DNA of 64,000 nucleotides from Planctomycetota bacterium (lineage in GTDB: Bacteria > Planctomycetota > GCA-2746535): positions 46,251 to 110,250 of the forward strand of contig NVWA01000021.1 in assembly GCA_002746535.1 (NCBI GenBank), read 5' to 3'. The stretch's first letter is position 1. Every line of letters begins with the position of its first letter. Below the pieces are notes generated by a model. It did not search any database, was not told the origin of the DNA, and was given only the letters and a program-made list of their open reading frames with translations. This document shows positions 1 to 9,012 of the stretch, one piece after another. A program made the translations under genes and the position numbers.

Positions 1-20
1 TGTTATAAAGGATACCTTAA

Positions 21-1607
21 ATGAAGAAAAAGTTTACTCTGATAGAAATGATGATCGTGATTACAATAGTTCTATTCTTTACCATGAGTATTTTTATGAT
101 GAGTGGGAAGATATTATCAAAATATAAAAAGACACTAGCAAGATCGGATATTTTAAAGATATCGACTGCTATTGTTGGCTATAAAGGGTCAACAGGCAAT
201 TACCCTCCTGATTATGTTAGTTCCTCTTATAATGAAGACGCTTCTAATAGTAAAATAGGGTCATGGGTTAGCAGGTCAGCTGCTTTTGAAATCAATCATA
301 ATAGTTTGATGAATGTATTCGATAAAGAATTTCTAATTGCCAACAATGCAACTGAATCTGAGGATATCTCATATTTAAAACAGTTTCTTGTAGACCGTTT
401 TACCAACTCTGTTTCAGTAGAAGTTGAAAATAAAGTTATCGATATGATGACCATAATTTCACCCATGTATCGAGACACATTAACAAAGTTTTCACAGGAT
501 TTTTTTATTAATCATCCTTATAAAAGCATCAATCACCTAATAGCTGAAATTGAAAAAAATATAAAATATTTAAACGCATTACCAGAATATTATACAGTAC
601 CAAAAGGAGTTGGTAAGGTTCTTTTAAAGGCAAAGATAAAGGGTAAAGAATTTTATTTTGTTCAAGTGTATGATTTTGGTGATGATGTTGGTGGCGAAGT
701 TTTAGGAAGCAAAGGTTACCAATGCAAAATTAAAAAACCAATTACGAAAATGAGCGATTTTGGTGAAAACTGGAATATGAATAATTCAAAAAATGGTAAT
801 ATAAATTTTAAATTGGTCATGGGTTCGCCTAATTCGGCTAAAAAATGTGGATTATCTAAAAAGCCATTTAAATGTGATGATTTAGCATCTGACCCAAATT
901 ATTCATGTGGTTGGCATAACTTTCATGTTGATAATTGGGAAGGTGCTCATAATGCTAGTGAGTCGGCTAAAGCATTATATGATCATTTATGCAGACCTAT
1001 GAAGGGACGTATGGTAGAAGGAAGGGCGATTAAGTTGAAATATAGAAATGCTAAACCTTTTCTTGATATGCCAAAATCTTCTTTAAAAATTGCAGGGCGC
1101 CCATCGAAATTAGTTTGTTTTCATGTCAGTACTAAAATATCTTATAAAAAATATGGTCCAGGTAGTTTTGATAAAATGGATTCTTATAAGATCGTAGATC
1201 CATGGGGAAAGGGATATTTCTTTGTTTCAAGTGTAAAGGAAATGGTTTATGATAAAAAAGCCGGTCTTATTAAACCTTATCAAAATTATGATGAATCGGA
1301 TGATTATAGTCCTTCCCGATTTGGAGAAAAAGGAATTATTTATGACAGGGTAATGCCTTATTTTAATAGAGGTACTTTTGATTTAGCTTCTAGCGGGCCA
1401 GATGGGATATATGTAAACTGGATCAAAAGAGATTGTAAAATTGAGGGGCCTTCAAAAGGGTATGGTAGGGAGACGTATCAACGGAGTATTTCTATTTGGG
1501 GTGATGTTAATATGGAAGGCAAGATGTATTATTATAAAGTTGTACCGACAGATACACTGCTCGATTATGATAAGGACAACGATAATATTTCTAACTTTTA
1601 TAAATGA
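21..1607 (+). CDS. Type IV prepilin / pseudopilin-like protein with large extracellular domain
   Basis: The N-terminus (MKKKFTLIEMMIVI) is a class III prepilin signal: a short basic leader, then FTLIE with Glu at +5 of the mature part, then a hydrophobic helix to about residue 28. The residue before the cleavage site is Lys4 rather than the usual Gly, a variant I associate with Lentisphaera-type pilin-like proteins. The remaining ~490 residues are a soluble domain with several Cys (about residues 230-310) and a Gly/Tyr/Asp-rich C-terminal part containing PDGIY near residue 460, a stretch often seen near the end of such pseudopilins. The length is far above a normal pilin (~150). It probably acts at the cell surface or in a type II secretion/type IV pilus-like apparatus, but no assembly genes are nearby. 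SD AAAGGA lies just upstream of the ATG. Confident for the prepilin class, not for function. Confidence 0.75.
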   Translation: MKKKFTLIEMMIVITIVLFFTMSIFMMSGKILSKYKKTLARSDILKISTAIVGYKGSTGNYPPDYVSSSYNEDASNSKIGSWVSRSAAFEINHNSLMNVFDKEFLIANNATESEDISYLKQFLVDRFTNSVSVEVENKVIDMMTIISPMYRDTLTKFSQDFFINHPYKSINHLIAEIEKNIKYLNALPEYYTVPKGVGKVLLKAKIKGKEFYFVQVYDFGDDVGGEVLGSKGYQCKIKKPITKMSDFGENWNMNNSKNGNINFKLVMGSPNSAKKCGLSKKPFKCDDLASDPNYSCGWHNFHVDNWEGAHNASESAKALYDHLCRPMKGRMVEGRAIKLKYRNAKPFLDMPKSSLKIAGRPSKLVCFHVSTKISYKKYGPGSFDKMDSYKIVDPWGKGYFFVSSVKEMVYDKKAGLIKPYQNYDESDDYSPSRFGEKGIIYDRVMPYFNRGTFDLASSGPDGIYVNWIKRDCKIEGPSKGYGRETYQRSISIWGDVNMEGKMYYYKVVPTDTLLDYDKDNDNISNFYK

Positions 1608-1820
1608 AAAATCTGTCTTACTCATTGGCCGTTTTCGAGAATTATTTAAAAAATATTTTTATTACGATGGTTCTATTAAAGTAAAATTGTACACGTTCAC
1701 AAATCTAATTTGTTTCAATCAAATAAAAATCGTTTAAATAATTTTATTATTATACTTTTTGAAAAATTAGTATCTAGATCAACGTATATTCCTTAAACAA
1801 CCTATTTAAAGGAAGATGCT

Positions 1821-2192
1821 ATGACAAAACTATTTATTTCAATTACGGCCATTATTTTATTTGTTTGTGCTTATGATATTTATGGCAAATCAAAACCAAT
1901 AAAAGCAGAAGTGGGAAAAACTTTTTCACGACAGAAATTATTCTTTATAAGAATCGATACTGACTTATCATCTAAAAAATCTATAGAGGCAATACATGCT
2001 GACAAAGATCAATCTCAGAATTGGAATTCAACATTTTTAAAAAATATTGATACTCAAGGATTGGCTGAATTAGATGGATTTCTTGATGGGGGCTGGAAAA
2101 TTGTTTCTATTACGCCTTTAAATACTCAGCCAAGAAACAATGTGCTTGTTCTTTCGATTTTGATGGAAGTTCAATCTGAAGTAATAAAATAA
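1821..2192 (+). CDS. Small secreted protein of unknown function
   Basis: A 123-residue protein with a probable Sec signal peptide (hydrophobic residues about 4-18, MTKLFISITAIILFVCAYDI). The rest is soluble, with no Cys pair or motif I recognise; the C-terminal half (GGWKIVSITPLNTQPRN) looks like a small alpha/beta domain. A strong SD (AAAGGAAG) supports the start. It stands alone between the prepilin gene and the convergent SulP gene. Not recognised further. Confidence 0.6.
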   Translation: MTKLFISITAIILFVCAYDIYGKSKPIKAEVGKTFSRQKLFFIRIDTDLSSKKSIEAIHADKDQSQNWNSTFLKNIDTQGLAELDGFLDGGWKIVSITPLNTQPRNNVLVLSILMEVQSEVIK

Positions 2193-2241
2193 AAATTCTA
2201 ATATTACTTATATTTCTTGTGCAGTCAGTAAGCAAAAACAA

Positions 2242-3942
2242 TTAGCCAAGTTTGTTTGTTGCAATGTGATAGTCGGGGTCTTCCAGTAAATTTGATTCAA
2301 TGATGCTACTGGCTTTTTCGATTAGCTGTTGACATTCTTTGCTGAGATGTTTAATGGTAATTGATTTTCCGACATCTTTATATTTGGAGGCTACGTCATT
2401 AATTGCCTCAATGGCTGAATGGTCATAAACTCGGCAGTTTCTAAATTCTATGATCACTTTTTCTGGGTCGGTATCCGGTGTAAAAATATCTTTAAAGCTT
2501 GTTGTTGCTCCAAAAAACAAGGGACCTTCGAGAGAATATGTTTTAATATTATCAGTTGTTTCAGTTTTAGCCTGAATTCTTTGGGATTTTTTCCAGGCAA
2601 AGACAACAGCTGCAATTAAAACGCCTGCTGTTACAGCTATGGCTAAATCAAAAAGAACCGTAACTGATGAAACTAAAATAATAATAATAAAATCGCTCTT
2701 TGGTATTTTGTTCCAAAGTCGTAAACTTGTCCATTCGAAGGTTGCAATAACAACTATGAACATAACTCCTATTAAGGCTGCTATTGGTATCATGCCGATG
2801 CAGGCACTCAATGGTGGGTAAATAATAAAGGATAATAAGAATAGAGCAGCCGTAATACCAGAGATTCTGCTTCGCCCACCAGAGCGTATATTGATCATTG
2901 ATTGGCCTATCATGGCGCAACCTCCCATACTGCCACAAAAACCAGATACCATATTGGCGATACCCTGTCCAACACATTCTCTGTTACCATGACCTCTGGT
3001 TTCAGTTAATTCATCAATTAAAGTTAGTGTCATTAATGATTCAATCAAACCGATCGCTGCAAGTGTTAGTGCCATTGGGAGAATAATGATGAAGCTGCTG
3101 ATTGAAAATTCTATTCCCGGAATATGAAAGGATCCTGCGGTATTCTCTTCTTTGTAATCTTTGAGAAGAATAGGGGCAATGGCCATTTCTTTTCCTTTTT
3201 GATCAACTTCTGATACTTTTAAATTACCTAATATCGCATTAAAGTTTTCAGTTTTTATTTTTTTTTCAGCGGCTAATTTATTTTGTGTGATGACAAAGTC
3301 ATTTACCGTAACAGATTTAATAGGTGTGAACTGAACTAATAATGTAACGGTTATTATGGCCATTAAAGTCCCTGGAATTGCTTTGGTGAGTTTAGGCAAT
3401 AAATGAATGATCAGCATTGTTAATGCAATTAGACCAAAGGTAATCCATAGATTGGTTCCACTAAGCCATGTACCTGACGATAGGAATCTGTCAGAGGCTT
3501 CATCAAAATATATTTTATGATTTGTTTTTAGTTGGCCAAATTGAGCTTTACCTATGACTATTGCTAATCCATTTACAAACCCAAGCATGACAGGATGAGG
3601 AAGAAGTCGAATGAATTTTCCTAATTTAAAAATTCCACAGAGTATTTGAATAATGCCGCATAAAATCACACTAGCGAATAAATATTCTATTCCATAAAGA
3701 ACTACAAATGCCGTTAATACAACTGCCATGGCACCAGTTGCTCCGGATATCATTCCTGGGCGACCACCAATAACTGAGGTGATAAGTCCAACGTAGAAGG
3801 CAGCCCATAAACCAACCGAAGGATGAACTCCTGCTACAAAAGCAAAAGCGATAGCTTCAGGTACTAATGCTAAGGAAACTGTTAGTCCTGATAAAATATC
3901 ATTTTTCAGGTTCTTATTTTTCTTAATTATTAAATCTATCAT
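2242..3942 (-). CDS. SulP family anion permease with C-terminal STAS domain
   Basis: A 566-residue inner-membrane transporter of the SulP/SLC26 family. It begins with the family's N-terminal TM region (SGLTVSLALVPEAIAFAF, about 18-35) and carries the conserved stretch NRECVGQG...GGCAMIGQSMI (about 310-340) that is shared by BicA-like sodium/bicarbonate and sulfate carriers. A cytoplasmic STAS domain occupies about residues 450-555 (VIIEFRNCRVYDHSAIEAI). A hydrophilic insert of roughly 60 residues (about 215-275) interrupts the membrane domain. The substrate could be bicarbonate, sulfate or another anion; the NRECVGQG segment leans towards the BicA-like branch, which is inference. Single-gene unit, convergent with the small secreted protein. 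Confidence 0.9.
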   Translation of the reverse strand: MIDLIIKKNKNLKNDILSGLTVSLALVPEAIAFAFVAGVHPSVGLWAAFYVGLITSVIGGRPGMISGATGAMAVVLTAFVVLYGIEYLFASVILCGIIQILCGIFKLGKFIRLLPHPVMLGFVNGLAIVIGKAQFGQLKTNHKIYFDEASDRFLSSGTWLSGTNLWITFGLIALTMLIIHLLPKLTKAIPGTLMAIITVTLLVQFTPIKSVTVNDFVITQNKLAAEKKIKTENFNAILGNLKVSEVDQKGKEMAIAPILLKDYKEENTAGSFHIPGIEFSISSFIIILPMALTLAAIGLIESLMTLTLIDELTETRGHGNRECVGQGIANMVSGFCGSMGGCAMIGQSMINIRSGGRSRISGITAALFLLSFIIYPPLSACIGMIPIAALIGVMFIVVIATFEWTSLRLWNKIPKSDFIIIILVSSVTVLFDLAIAVTAGVLIAAVVFAWKKSQRIQAKTETTDNIKTYSLEGPLFFGATTSFKDIFTPDTDPEKVIIEFRNCRVYDHSAIEAINDVASKYKDVGKSITIKHLSKECQQLIEKASSIIESNLLEDPDYHIATNKLG

Positions 3943-4382
3943 TATTTACCCATCATCATCATGGTTGAATCTCTGAAAATAATTGCATGGAAGGTCTAGA
4001 GGATTCTTCTGTTTCTTAAACACTCAAAAAGGGCGCGGATTATATGATTAGAAATGATTTGTCGATTAGGTTTTAGGTATAAATTGAAAAAACTAGCTAA
4101 ATATAACTTCTTATAAAACAAGTAGTTAAACTATAAATTAAAGCAGAACTTGCTCAATTATTCATGCAGTATTTGTTTTTAGCTCTGAATGCTAAAGAAC
4201 AAGGACTGTCTGAGTAAATTTGCATTTTATTTACTTGTTGTTGGTATTTCGTTTGGCGTCCAAGGATAACTTCTAAGGTAAAGGACATTAAGAAAATATA
4301 TAAATGGTAGAACTATAAAAAATAAATAAGTAAAGTTTAGGATATTTCTTTTAAATTTCTTTAAAACTTGATGGATTCATTG
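3943..4382. other. Intergenic region without a convincing gene
   Basis: This 440-bp AT-rich stretch lies upstream of the SulP gene and must hold its promoter. The only ORF of note is a 44-codon minus-strand frame (4154-4288) without a ribosome binding site. I see no RNA gene, repeat or terminator here. Confidence 0.4.
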
Positions 4383-4649
4383 CTAATGCTTCTTCTCGTT
4401 CAGATTCAATTTTCCTGCAAGATACTCATATAAATCTTTACTGTCTTTTAATCCTAATCTGGTTTCACTTCTTATTTCTTTAATAGCCTCTATCATTTTA
4501 TTTGCAGCGATGAGGCATTTTATTTTTTCTGATGGATTGAAATCAAATGTTTTAACATCCAAAGCGAGAGGTGGATTTAATTTTTTGGATATCGTGCTTG
4601 AATAATAATTTATAACACAAGCTAAAATTAGCCAAAAATACCATGCCAT
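4383..4649 (-). CDS. Small membrane-anchored protein with ribosomal L7/L12 C-terminal-like segment
   Basis: I start this at the ATG at 4649 (88 residues, MAWYFWLILACVIN) because AAGGA sits 7-8 bases upstream; the longer frame to 4676 has no such site. An N-terminal hydrophobic helix (about 2-16) is followed by a short linker and a C-terminal segment in which AIKEIRSETRLGLKDSKDL resembles the L7/L12 C-terminal domain signature (AIK..R..TGLGLKEAKDLVE). Small membrane proteins carrying this L7/L12-like fold are known in bacteria, but their role is not settled. No operon partner. Confidence 0.55.
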   Translation of the reverse strand: MAWYFWLILACVINYYSSTISKKLNPPLALDVKTFDFNPSEKIKCLIAANKMIEAIKEIRSETRLGLKDSKDLYEYLAGKLNLNEKKH

Positions 4650-4731
4650 TAATAATTCCTTTCGATACCACAACAATTTAATTCAGCAGAATCTAGGTTT
4701 AATTTTGCTGCGTATATTTTTACAGTAAAAC

Positions 4732-4753
4732 AGGATGTTATTCCCCACATCCT
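4732..4753 (-). terminator. Possible stem-loop terminator
   Basis: A perfect 7-bp stem (AGGATGT/ACATCCT, 8-base loop) about 80 bases downstream of the minus-strand gene at 4832-5401. Only a short T-run (GTTTT) follows on the minus strand, so termination is tentative. Confidence 0.25.
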
Positions 4754-4831
4754 AAAGCAGTAACACAAGACAATAGAGGGTGTTTTGAGTGTTGTTTTGC
4801 TGTTTGCAATAAGGACAAACTAATATCTTAA

Positions 4832-5401
4832 TCATTTCTCATTTCCTAAGTAGGTTTCTAAATGTTTTTCTACTTTATGCATAGGGTAAACAAAGACTTC
4901 TTCTAGATGATATCCATCTTGATATAGTTTCTTTAATTTAACTTTTTCACCAAGTTGTTTTGGGAATTTATTTATAAGATAAGGGGTGGGTATTTTATAA
5001 ATGGGAAATCCTCTAAAATCTTGTTTCATCTCATTTTGATGTGTCCAGCAACTTCTTTCATCAATAGATAAAGCCCATTTTTGTCCAACTTTTTTGAGAG
5101 CAACAATAGCTAACCCTCCAATCCTCTTATTGATGTTTTCTCTTAAATGTGCTTCAAATGATATTTCCTTAATTTTATTACCTTTAAAAATCTTTGAAAC
5201 GCGATACGTGTAAGATATTTTTTGACTTTTTTCATCAAGTTCAGCTTTGATAAGACGGCCACTAAAGATGAGTTCTGATTTCTTTTTATATTCTTTCCAG
5301 TCCACACCGGCAAGATCTCGTGCTAGTGAAGCTTTAGGATGCAAATACGAAATCATTGTTAAAATAAATATGACTATAAAAAACCATTTATTTTTACTCA
5401 T
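4832..5401 (-). CDS. Secreted protein, possibly TIMP-like/OB-fold
   Basis: A 189-residue protein with a clear Sec signal peptide (hydrophobic 6-20, cleavage probably near SLARD at about 25-29). The mature part starts with a pattern (SELIFSGRLIKAELDE...YTYRVSKIFKG) that resembles TIMP-like/OB-fold domains in secreted bacterial proteins, where 'vF.G.v......y.f.V...yKG' recurs. A Cys in SCWTHQ (about 118) could pair with nothing obvious. GGAGG upstream confirms the start. Function unknown; the fold assignment is inference from pattern only. Confidence 0.55.
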   Translation of the reverse strand: MSKNKWFFIVIFILTMISYLHPKASLARDLAGVDWKEYKKKSELIFSGRLIKAELDEKSQKISYTYRVSKIFKGNKIKEISFEAHLRENINKRIGGLAIVALKKVGQKWALSIDERSCWTHQNEMKQDFRGFPIYKIPTPYLINKFPKQLGEKVKLKKLYQDGYHLEEVFVYPMHKVEKHLETYLGNEK

Positions 5402-5434
5402 AAAATAACCTCCATTTTTCTGGAAATGACTGAG

Positions 5435-5479
5435 GTAACCAACACTTTACGGCAATTTTTGCTGAGTAGTGCTGGTTAC
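5435..5479. repeat. Imperfect inverted repeat in the intergenic region
   Basis: Arms GTAACCAACACT and AGTGCTGGTTAC (one mismatch, 12 bp each) around a 21-base loop. It lies between two minus-strand genes and is not followed by a T-run on either strand. It could be a transcript-end structure of the 5540-5920 gene or an operator of the 4832-5401 gene. Confidence 0.4.
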
Positions 5480-5539
5480 GTTTAAATATTTGTTTGTTGT
5501 GTAATTCGGTTGCTTTATATAGTCCTGATCACTAATTAG

Positions 5540-5920
5540 TTAACAAGAGGACTCATGAGAGTGCAATTCATTTTGGCCATTGGATTTAGGTTCTGTACCT
5601 AACCAAAGAATATTACCATCTAGGTCTTTCACTTTCATATTATAGGCATAGTCTTCATTTGTAGGTTGCTTGATGATTTCTACATTATTCTTTTTGCAAA
5701 CATCAAATATAGTTTCTGATTCAAGTCCTATCCATGCCATCGATGGAGTAGGTAAGTCATGTTGTTCATATAGCATTAAGCAATGATCGCCACTAGAAAC
5801 TGAACATATGCAACCGCTGTTCCAATCAACTTTAAAGTTGAATATTTTAGCATACCATTCAATACTTAATAAAATATTTTTTACAGCAAATACAGGTATT
5901 AGATTTCCTACTTCTGACAT
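5540..5920 (-). CDS. VOC (glyoxalase/bleomycin-resistance fold) family protein
   Basis: A 126-residue single VOC module: IPVFAVKNILLSIEWYAKIFNF at the N-terminus is the beta-alpha start (strand, then helix ending in 'wY...lgF'), and VKDLDGNILWLG near 100-112 is the typical closing strand (DPDGN...l). The first metal-ligand position, usually His, is Ala/Val here, so it may not bind metal in the classical way. The C-terminal tail is His/Cys-containing (NELHSHESSC). AGGA lies 8 bases before the ATG. Substrate unknown. Confidence 0.75.
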   Translation of the reverse strand: MSEVGNLIPVFAVKNILLSIEWYAKIFNFKVDWNSGCICSVSSGDHCLMLYEQHDLPTPSMAWIGLESETIFDVCKKNNVEIIKQPTNEDYAYNMKVKDLDGNILWLGTEPKSNGQNELHSHESSC

Positions 5921-6171
5921 TTTATTTTCCTTTGGTTAAATTCTTTAAATTTAAGATACCGCATGGTAATCTACCATTGAAATATAATATGTCTAAATAA
6001 TATACATTTGTATGCGTTATATATTTAAGAATTATTAGATATAACAATATAGGAACAGGCAGGGTCATTATCTATACTAGGTCAAGACTAAGGCAAGGAC
6101 AGGTTTAGTAAATTTAGTAGGTGGGGGTGGTTAAAACGATATCTTAATTTATATATTTGAATTTTATTAAT

Positions 6172-6561
6172 CTACTGATTTTCGATACACATTAACTCAA
6201 TTTCATTATTGTCGGGATCATTTACAAAGAATGCTTTAAAATTACCTAGATTTCTAATGGCATCGTCAAACTCAACAGGGCCTCTTGTTTTTAAATGAGA
6301 GTGATTTGATTGTATTTTTTGTATTAGTTTTTCATGTGTTATTTTTTCAAATGAAATAGCTATGTGACAAGGTCCACCGGCAGGATGATCTGTTTTAGAG
6401 TGTTTTTCTATAAAGCCAATGTAACTAGCCCCGCAATCGAGGATTAAAATTTTGTCATCCCACGAGGAATAAAAAATATTCATCTCTAAAACATCTTTGA
6501 AAAACTTAAAAGTATTATCCAAATTGTTAGATTTAATAAATACGTGATTTAAACCAACCAT
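6172..6561 (-). CDS. VOC family protein, metal-binding type
   Basis: A 129-residue VOC-fold protein. NHVFIKSNNLDNTFKFFKD starts the first half with His6 in the first ligand position; GPCHIAISFE (about 63-72) gives the second His and NDPDNNEIELMCIE the closing Glu. It is therefore closer to catalytic glyoxalase or fosfomycin-resistance-like members than its neighbour at 5540-5920, with which it shares little sequence. Substrate cannot be told. AAGG precedes the start. Confidence 0.8.
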   Translation of the reverse strand: MVGLNHVFIKSNNLDNTFKFFKDVLEMNIFYSSWDDKILILDCGASYIGFIEKHSKTDHPAGGPCHIAISFEKITHEKLIQKIQSNHSHLKTRGPVEFDDAIRNLGNFKAFFVNDPDNNEIELMCIENQ

Positions 6562-6704
6562 TATTTTGCCTTATTGAATAGTGAATAATTTTTATGCTCT
6601 TAATATATTCAAAAGAAACCTTTAAGTGGGACAAATATTTAGAATAATTATTGAAATAGTCATAAAATTTCTAAATATATAGAGTCAATTTGATATTTGG
6701 CTTG

Positions 6705-6923
6705 AGCTGGTGTTTATCTTAGATTTTATTTTATGGCGCCAGCCTCTGGGAGCGAGAGACTCTGGCTCTTGTATAACTCGAAGAGTTGTTTTTTAGAAAT
6801 ATTTTCTGATTAGGTTTTGTTATTGAGTTTTATGGTATTTGCTGTGAGAAATTTTACAAGAGCCGGCGGCTCTCGCTCCCAGAGGCTGGTGCCATAAAAT
6901 AAAATCTAAGATAAACACCAGCT
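6705..6923. repeat. 219-bp inverted repeat containing a ~135-bp palindromic element
   Basis: Two 69-nt arms (6705-6773 and 6855-6923) match as inverted copies with about four mismatches, around an 81-bp AT-rich spacer. Within it, 6747-6881 is bounded by TGGGAGCG and CGCTCCCA, exactly the ends of the 137-bp element inside dnaE at 20585-20721. The right arm contains its own small palindrome (AGAGCCGCCGGCTCT, in reverse-complement reading). The GC-rich arms contrast with the AT-rich surroundings. I read it as a non-coding mobile palindrome of REP/MITE type. The 471-bp stretch 6562-7032 holds nothing else I can name. Confidence 0.8.
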
Positions 6924-7032
6924 TTTGTCGATCATTTATTTCCTTTATTTATGAATCATAATCCAGGATTATTTTTATGCTATCTTAGGTGTTAAACTTT
7001 TTTGGACAAGCTGTCCAAAGACCCAGATATTT

Positions 7033-7173
7033 TTAAAGATTATATTTTTTAATGATCTCTTGGATTCTTTTCCAAGTGTTGCCTGAAACTTCTGATTCAT
7101 CTAATGTTCCATCATCGGCAAAACATCTGATTGATGAATATGCAATTTCTAAATGACTTGTTTTGGGATCCAT
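7033..7173 (-). CDS. 46-residue small protein, unknown function
   Basis: A short frame of 46 codons starting MDPKTSHLEIAY, with a near-perfect SD (AAAAGGAG, then 5-6 bases to ATG), which makes it likely to be translated. The sequence is acidic in the middle (ADDGTLDESEVSG) and ends in a basic helix (WKRIQEIIKKYNL). I do not recognise the family. It lies 52 bp downstream of the zinc-ribbon membrane protein on the same strand and may be co-transcribed with it. Confidence 0.55.
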   Translation of the reverse strand: MDPKTSHLEIAYSSIRCFADDGTLDESEVSGNTWKRIQEIIKKYNL

Positions 7174-7225
7174 AGTTAACTCCTTTTAATTAATATTTTT
7201 TTTAACTTATGCTATTAGTATAATA

Positions 7226-7492
7226 TTATATTTTCTTATTTAATTTAATTACTTCTCCGCATTTATGACAAACACCATCATGGTAACAGCCTAAATATTT
7301 TTTGCATTCGGGACATTTGTTGAAAATGATATTAAAAATAAGTAAACCAATTACGGCATCAGCAATTAGGAAGCTACCAATGGATAAGAATCGAATATTG
7401 TCTGTCGATATATCATAAGATATAAATACGGCACCGATGGTTAATGAGATAAGTAATAAATTTTGAATTAATTTATAAGAATTTAAAGTCAT
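7226..7492 (-). CDS. Small two-TM protein with C-terminal zinc ribbon
   Basis: 88 residues: two hydrophobic helices (about 8-25 and 34-53) followed by a four-Cys ribbon, CPECKKYLGCYHDGVCHKCG, with CxxC...CxxC spacing plus one extra Cys. The membrane topology puts the ribbon near the membrane surface. The SD (AGGAAAAGG) is strong. Function unknown; zinc-ribbon membrane proteins of this kind are common and diverse. Confidence 0.6.
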   Translation of the reverse strand: MTLNSYKLIQNLLLISLTIGAVFISYDISTDNIRFLSIGSFLIADAVIGLLIFNIIFNKCPECKKYLGCYHDGVCHKCGEVIKLNKKI

Positions 7493-7628
7493 TGCCTTTT
7501 CCTTTCGATTGAATTAATGTTATTTTATCGAATGTTTTCAATGTGCCTTTTATATTAATTACAAATATTTATAATCACTCCTAATAAACACGAGTTCTTA
7601 TATATAAATATTTCAATTATAGAAGTTA

Positions 7629-8777
7629 TTACAAAGTAATTGCAAAATAGACTATTGCGCTGAAGAACATTGCGACAGGTAGTGTAATCAACCAAGATAA
7701 AAGAATAGATTTGACCACTTTGTTGTCTGATTTTTTACTAACAATGCCAATACCAAAAATAGAGCCAACCGACACATGGGTTGTCGATACAGGTACACCG
7801 AATTTACTAGCAATAATTACCAAGAAGGCTGTTACTAAATTCGCTGAAAAACCTTGACCAGGGTTTAACTCCGTAATTTTATGACTCATTGTCTCTGCAA
7901 CTTTTCGTGCGTTTAATATACCGCCGATACCCATACCTAGCGCAATAATAATTAATCCGTAATTAATACTTATTTCTTTTGATGCTAAGACGATGACTAA
8001 TAATCCTGCTATTTTTGGCGTATCATTTAAACCTCTCGCAAATGAAACGGCAGCTCCACTAAAAATATGCGCTAAGTCTAAAGATTTTTGTGCAGATATT
8101 CCTAATACTCCACCCGTATATACATCAAGGCATTCACTTTTATCGGCTATTAAAATTGTAGTGTTTGTTAATCCCATACTATTTGAATTTAGGATTAGAT
8201 TTCCTTCAGGCGTGTTTTTCAATGTGGAAATGGGAACTAATTGTCTTTGTTCTCCTATACATAAACAACTTTCTTTAGTAAGATTCATAGCTTTTCTTAA
8301 TCGAGTAAAAAAAGAATAAATAGCTGCGCCCAATACAAATGCAATTAAAGGACTTGCTAATAAAGGAATAAAAAAAGCATTGCCTAGCTTTAAAAAATTC
8401 ACATCCAAGCCAACGGCCATAACACCTGCACCTAGTAGTCCTCCCACCAAGCTGTGAGTGGTAGAAATTGGAAATGCTAAAATGGTGGCAAGTAAAACAG
8501 TACAGCCAGCACCAAAACCAACGGCTATTAAAAAGCTTGTAGAGTCTGCTATTTCGAGAGGCACTAAGCCTTTACCTGAAAAACTAGCAATTAAACCTTT
8601 TGCTAGAAAGATGGCACAAAGAGAACCCATAAGTGTCGTTATTGTTGCGATAGTTATGGCCGATTTATAATTGAGTACACCAGAACCATAAAGAGTTGCT
8701 ACCCCTTTAAAATTATCATTGGCCCCATTTGAATAAGCTAAAAATATTGTTACTAAAAGAAGTATTGCTATAAGCAT
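7629..8777 (-). CDS. pit: Inorganic phosphate transporter, PiT family
   Basis: A 382-residue inner-membrane permease of the PiT family. Both signature repeats are present: SNGANDNFKGVATLYGSG near the N-terminus and ARGLNDTPKIAGLL in the second half (about 245-260), each carrying the family's G(A/L)ND core. Repeated glycine-rich helices with the STTHSLVG and STTHVSVG motifs (about 110 and 335) complete the inverted-repeat architecture. The frame can open at a TTG at 8789, but the ATG at 8777 is preferred because the first helix starts directly after it. PiT carriers take up phosphate as a metal complex using the proton or sodium gradient. No phosphate-regulation genes lie nearby. Confidence 0.92.
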   Translation of the reverse strand: MLIAILLLVTIFLAYSNGANDNFKGVATLYGSGVLNYKSAITIATITTLMGSLCAIFLAKGLIASFSGKGLVPLEIADSTSFLIAVGFGAGCTVLLATILAFPISTTHSLVGGLLGAGVMAVGLDVNFLKLGNAFFIPLLASPLIAFVLGAAIYSFFTRLRKAMNLTKESCLCIGEQRQLVPISTLKNTPEGNLILNSNSMGLTNTTILIADKSECLDVYTGGVLGISAQKSLDLAHIFSGAAVSFARGLNDTPKIAGLLVIVLASKEISINYGLIIIALGMGIGGILNARKVAETMSHKITELNPGQGFSANLVTAFLVIIASKFGVPVSTTHVSVGSIFGIGIVSKKSDNKVVKSILLSWLITLPVAMFFSAIVYFAITL

Positions 8778-9012
8778 TTGTATATCCAAAAGTGAATATA
8801 TGATTTATCTATTTGAGAAAACTTTGATTCTTATGTAATCGAATAATATTCAAATTACTTACATTAAAAATGAATAAATTTTAATTCTCATATGCTTTTT
8901 TTAAATTAGTTAACATATTCAACAATATTGATTAAATTAATGATTTAGCGTAATGATCTGACTATAATTCAGACAGATTAATAGAGTCGGTTTTTAATAT
9001 TTAAGGTTGATT

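Noticed and set aside
1441..1737. 98-codon frame overlapping the end of the prepilin gene
   Set aside because: It reads the prepilin gene out of phase and runs into AT-rich intergenic DNA; no SD.
2419..3086. Several frames inside the SulP gene on both strands
   Set aside because: They are out-of-phase shadows of a well-recognised transporter.
4154..4288. 44-codon minus-strand frame in the gap upstream of the SulP gene
   Set aside because: No ribosome binding site and no family resemblance; kept only as a note for the intergenic region.
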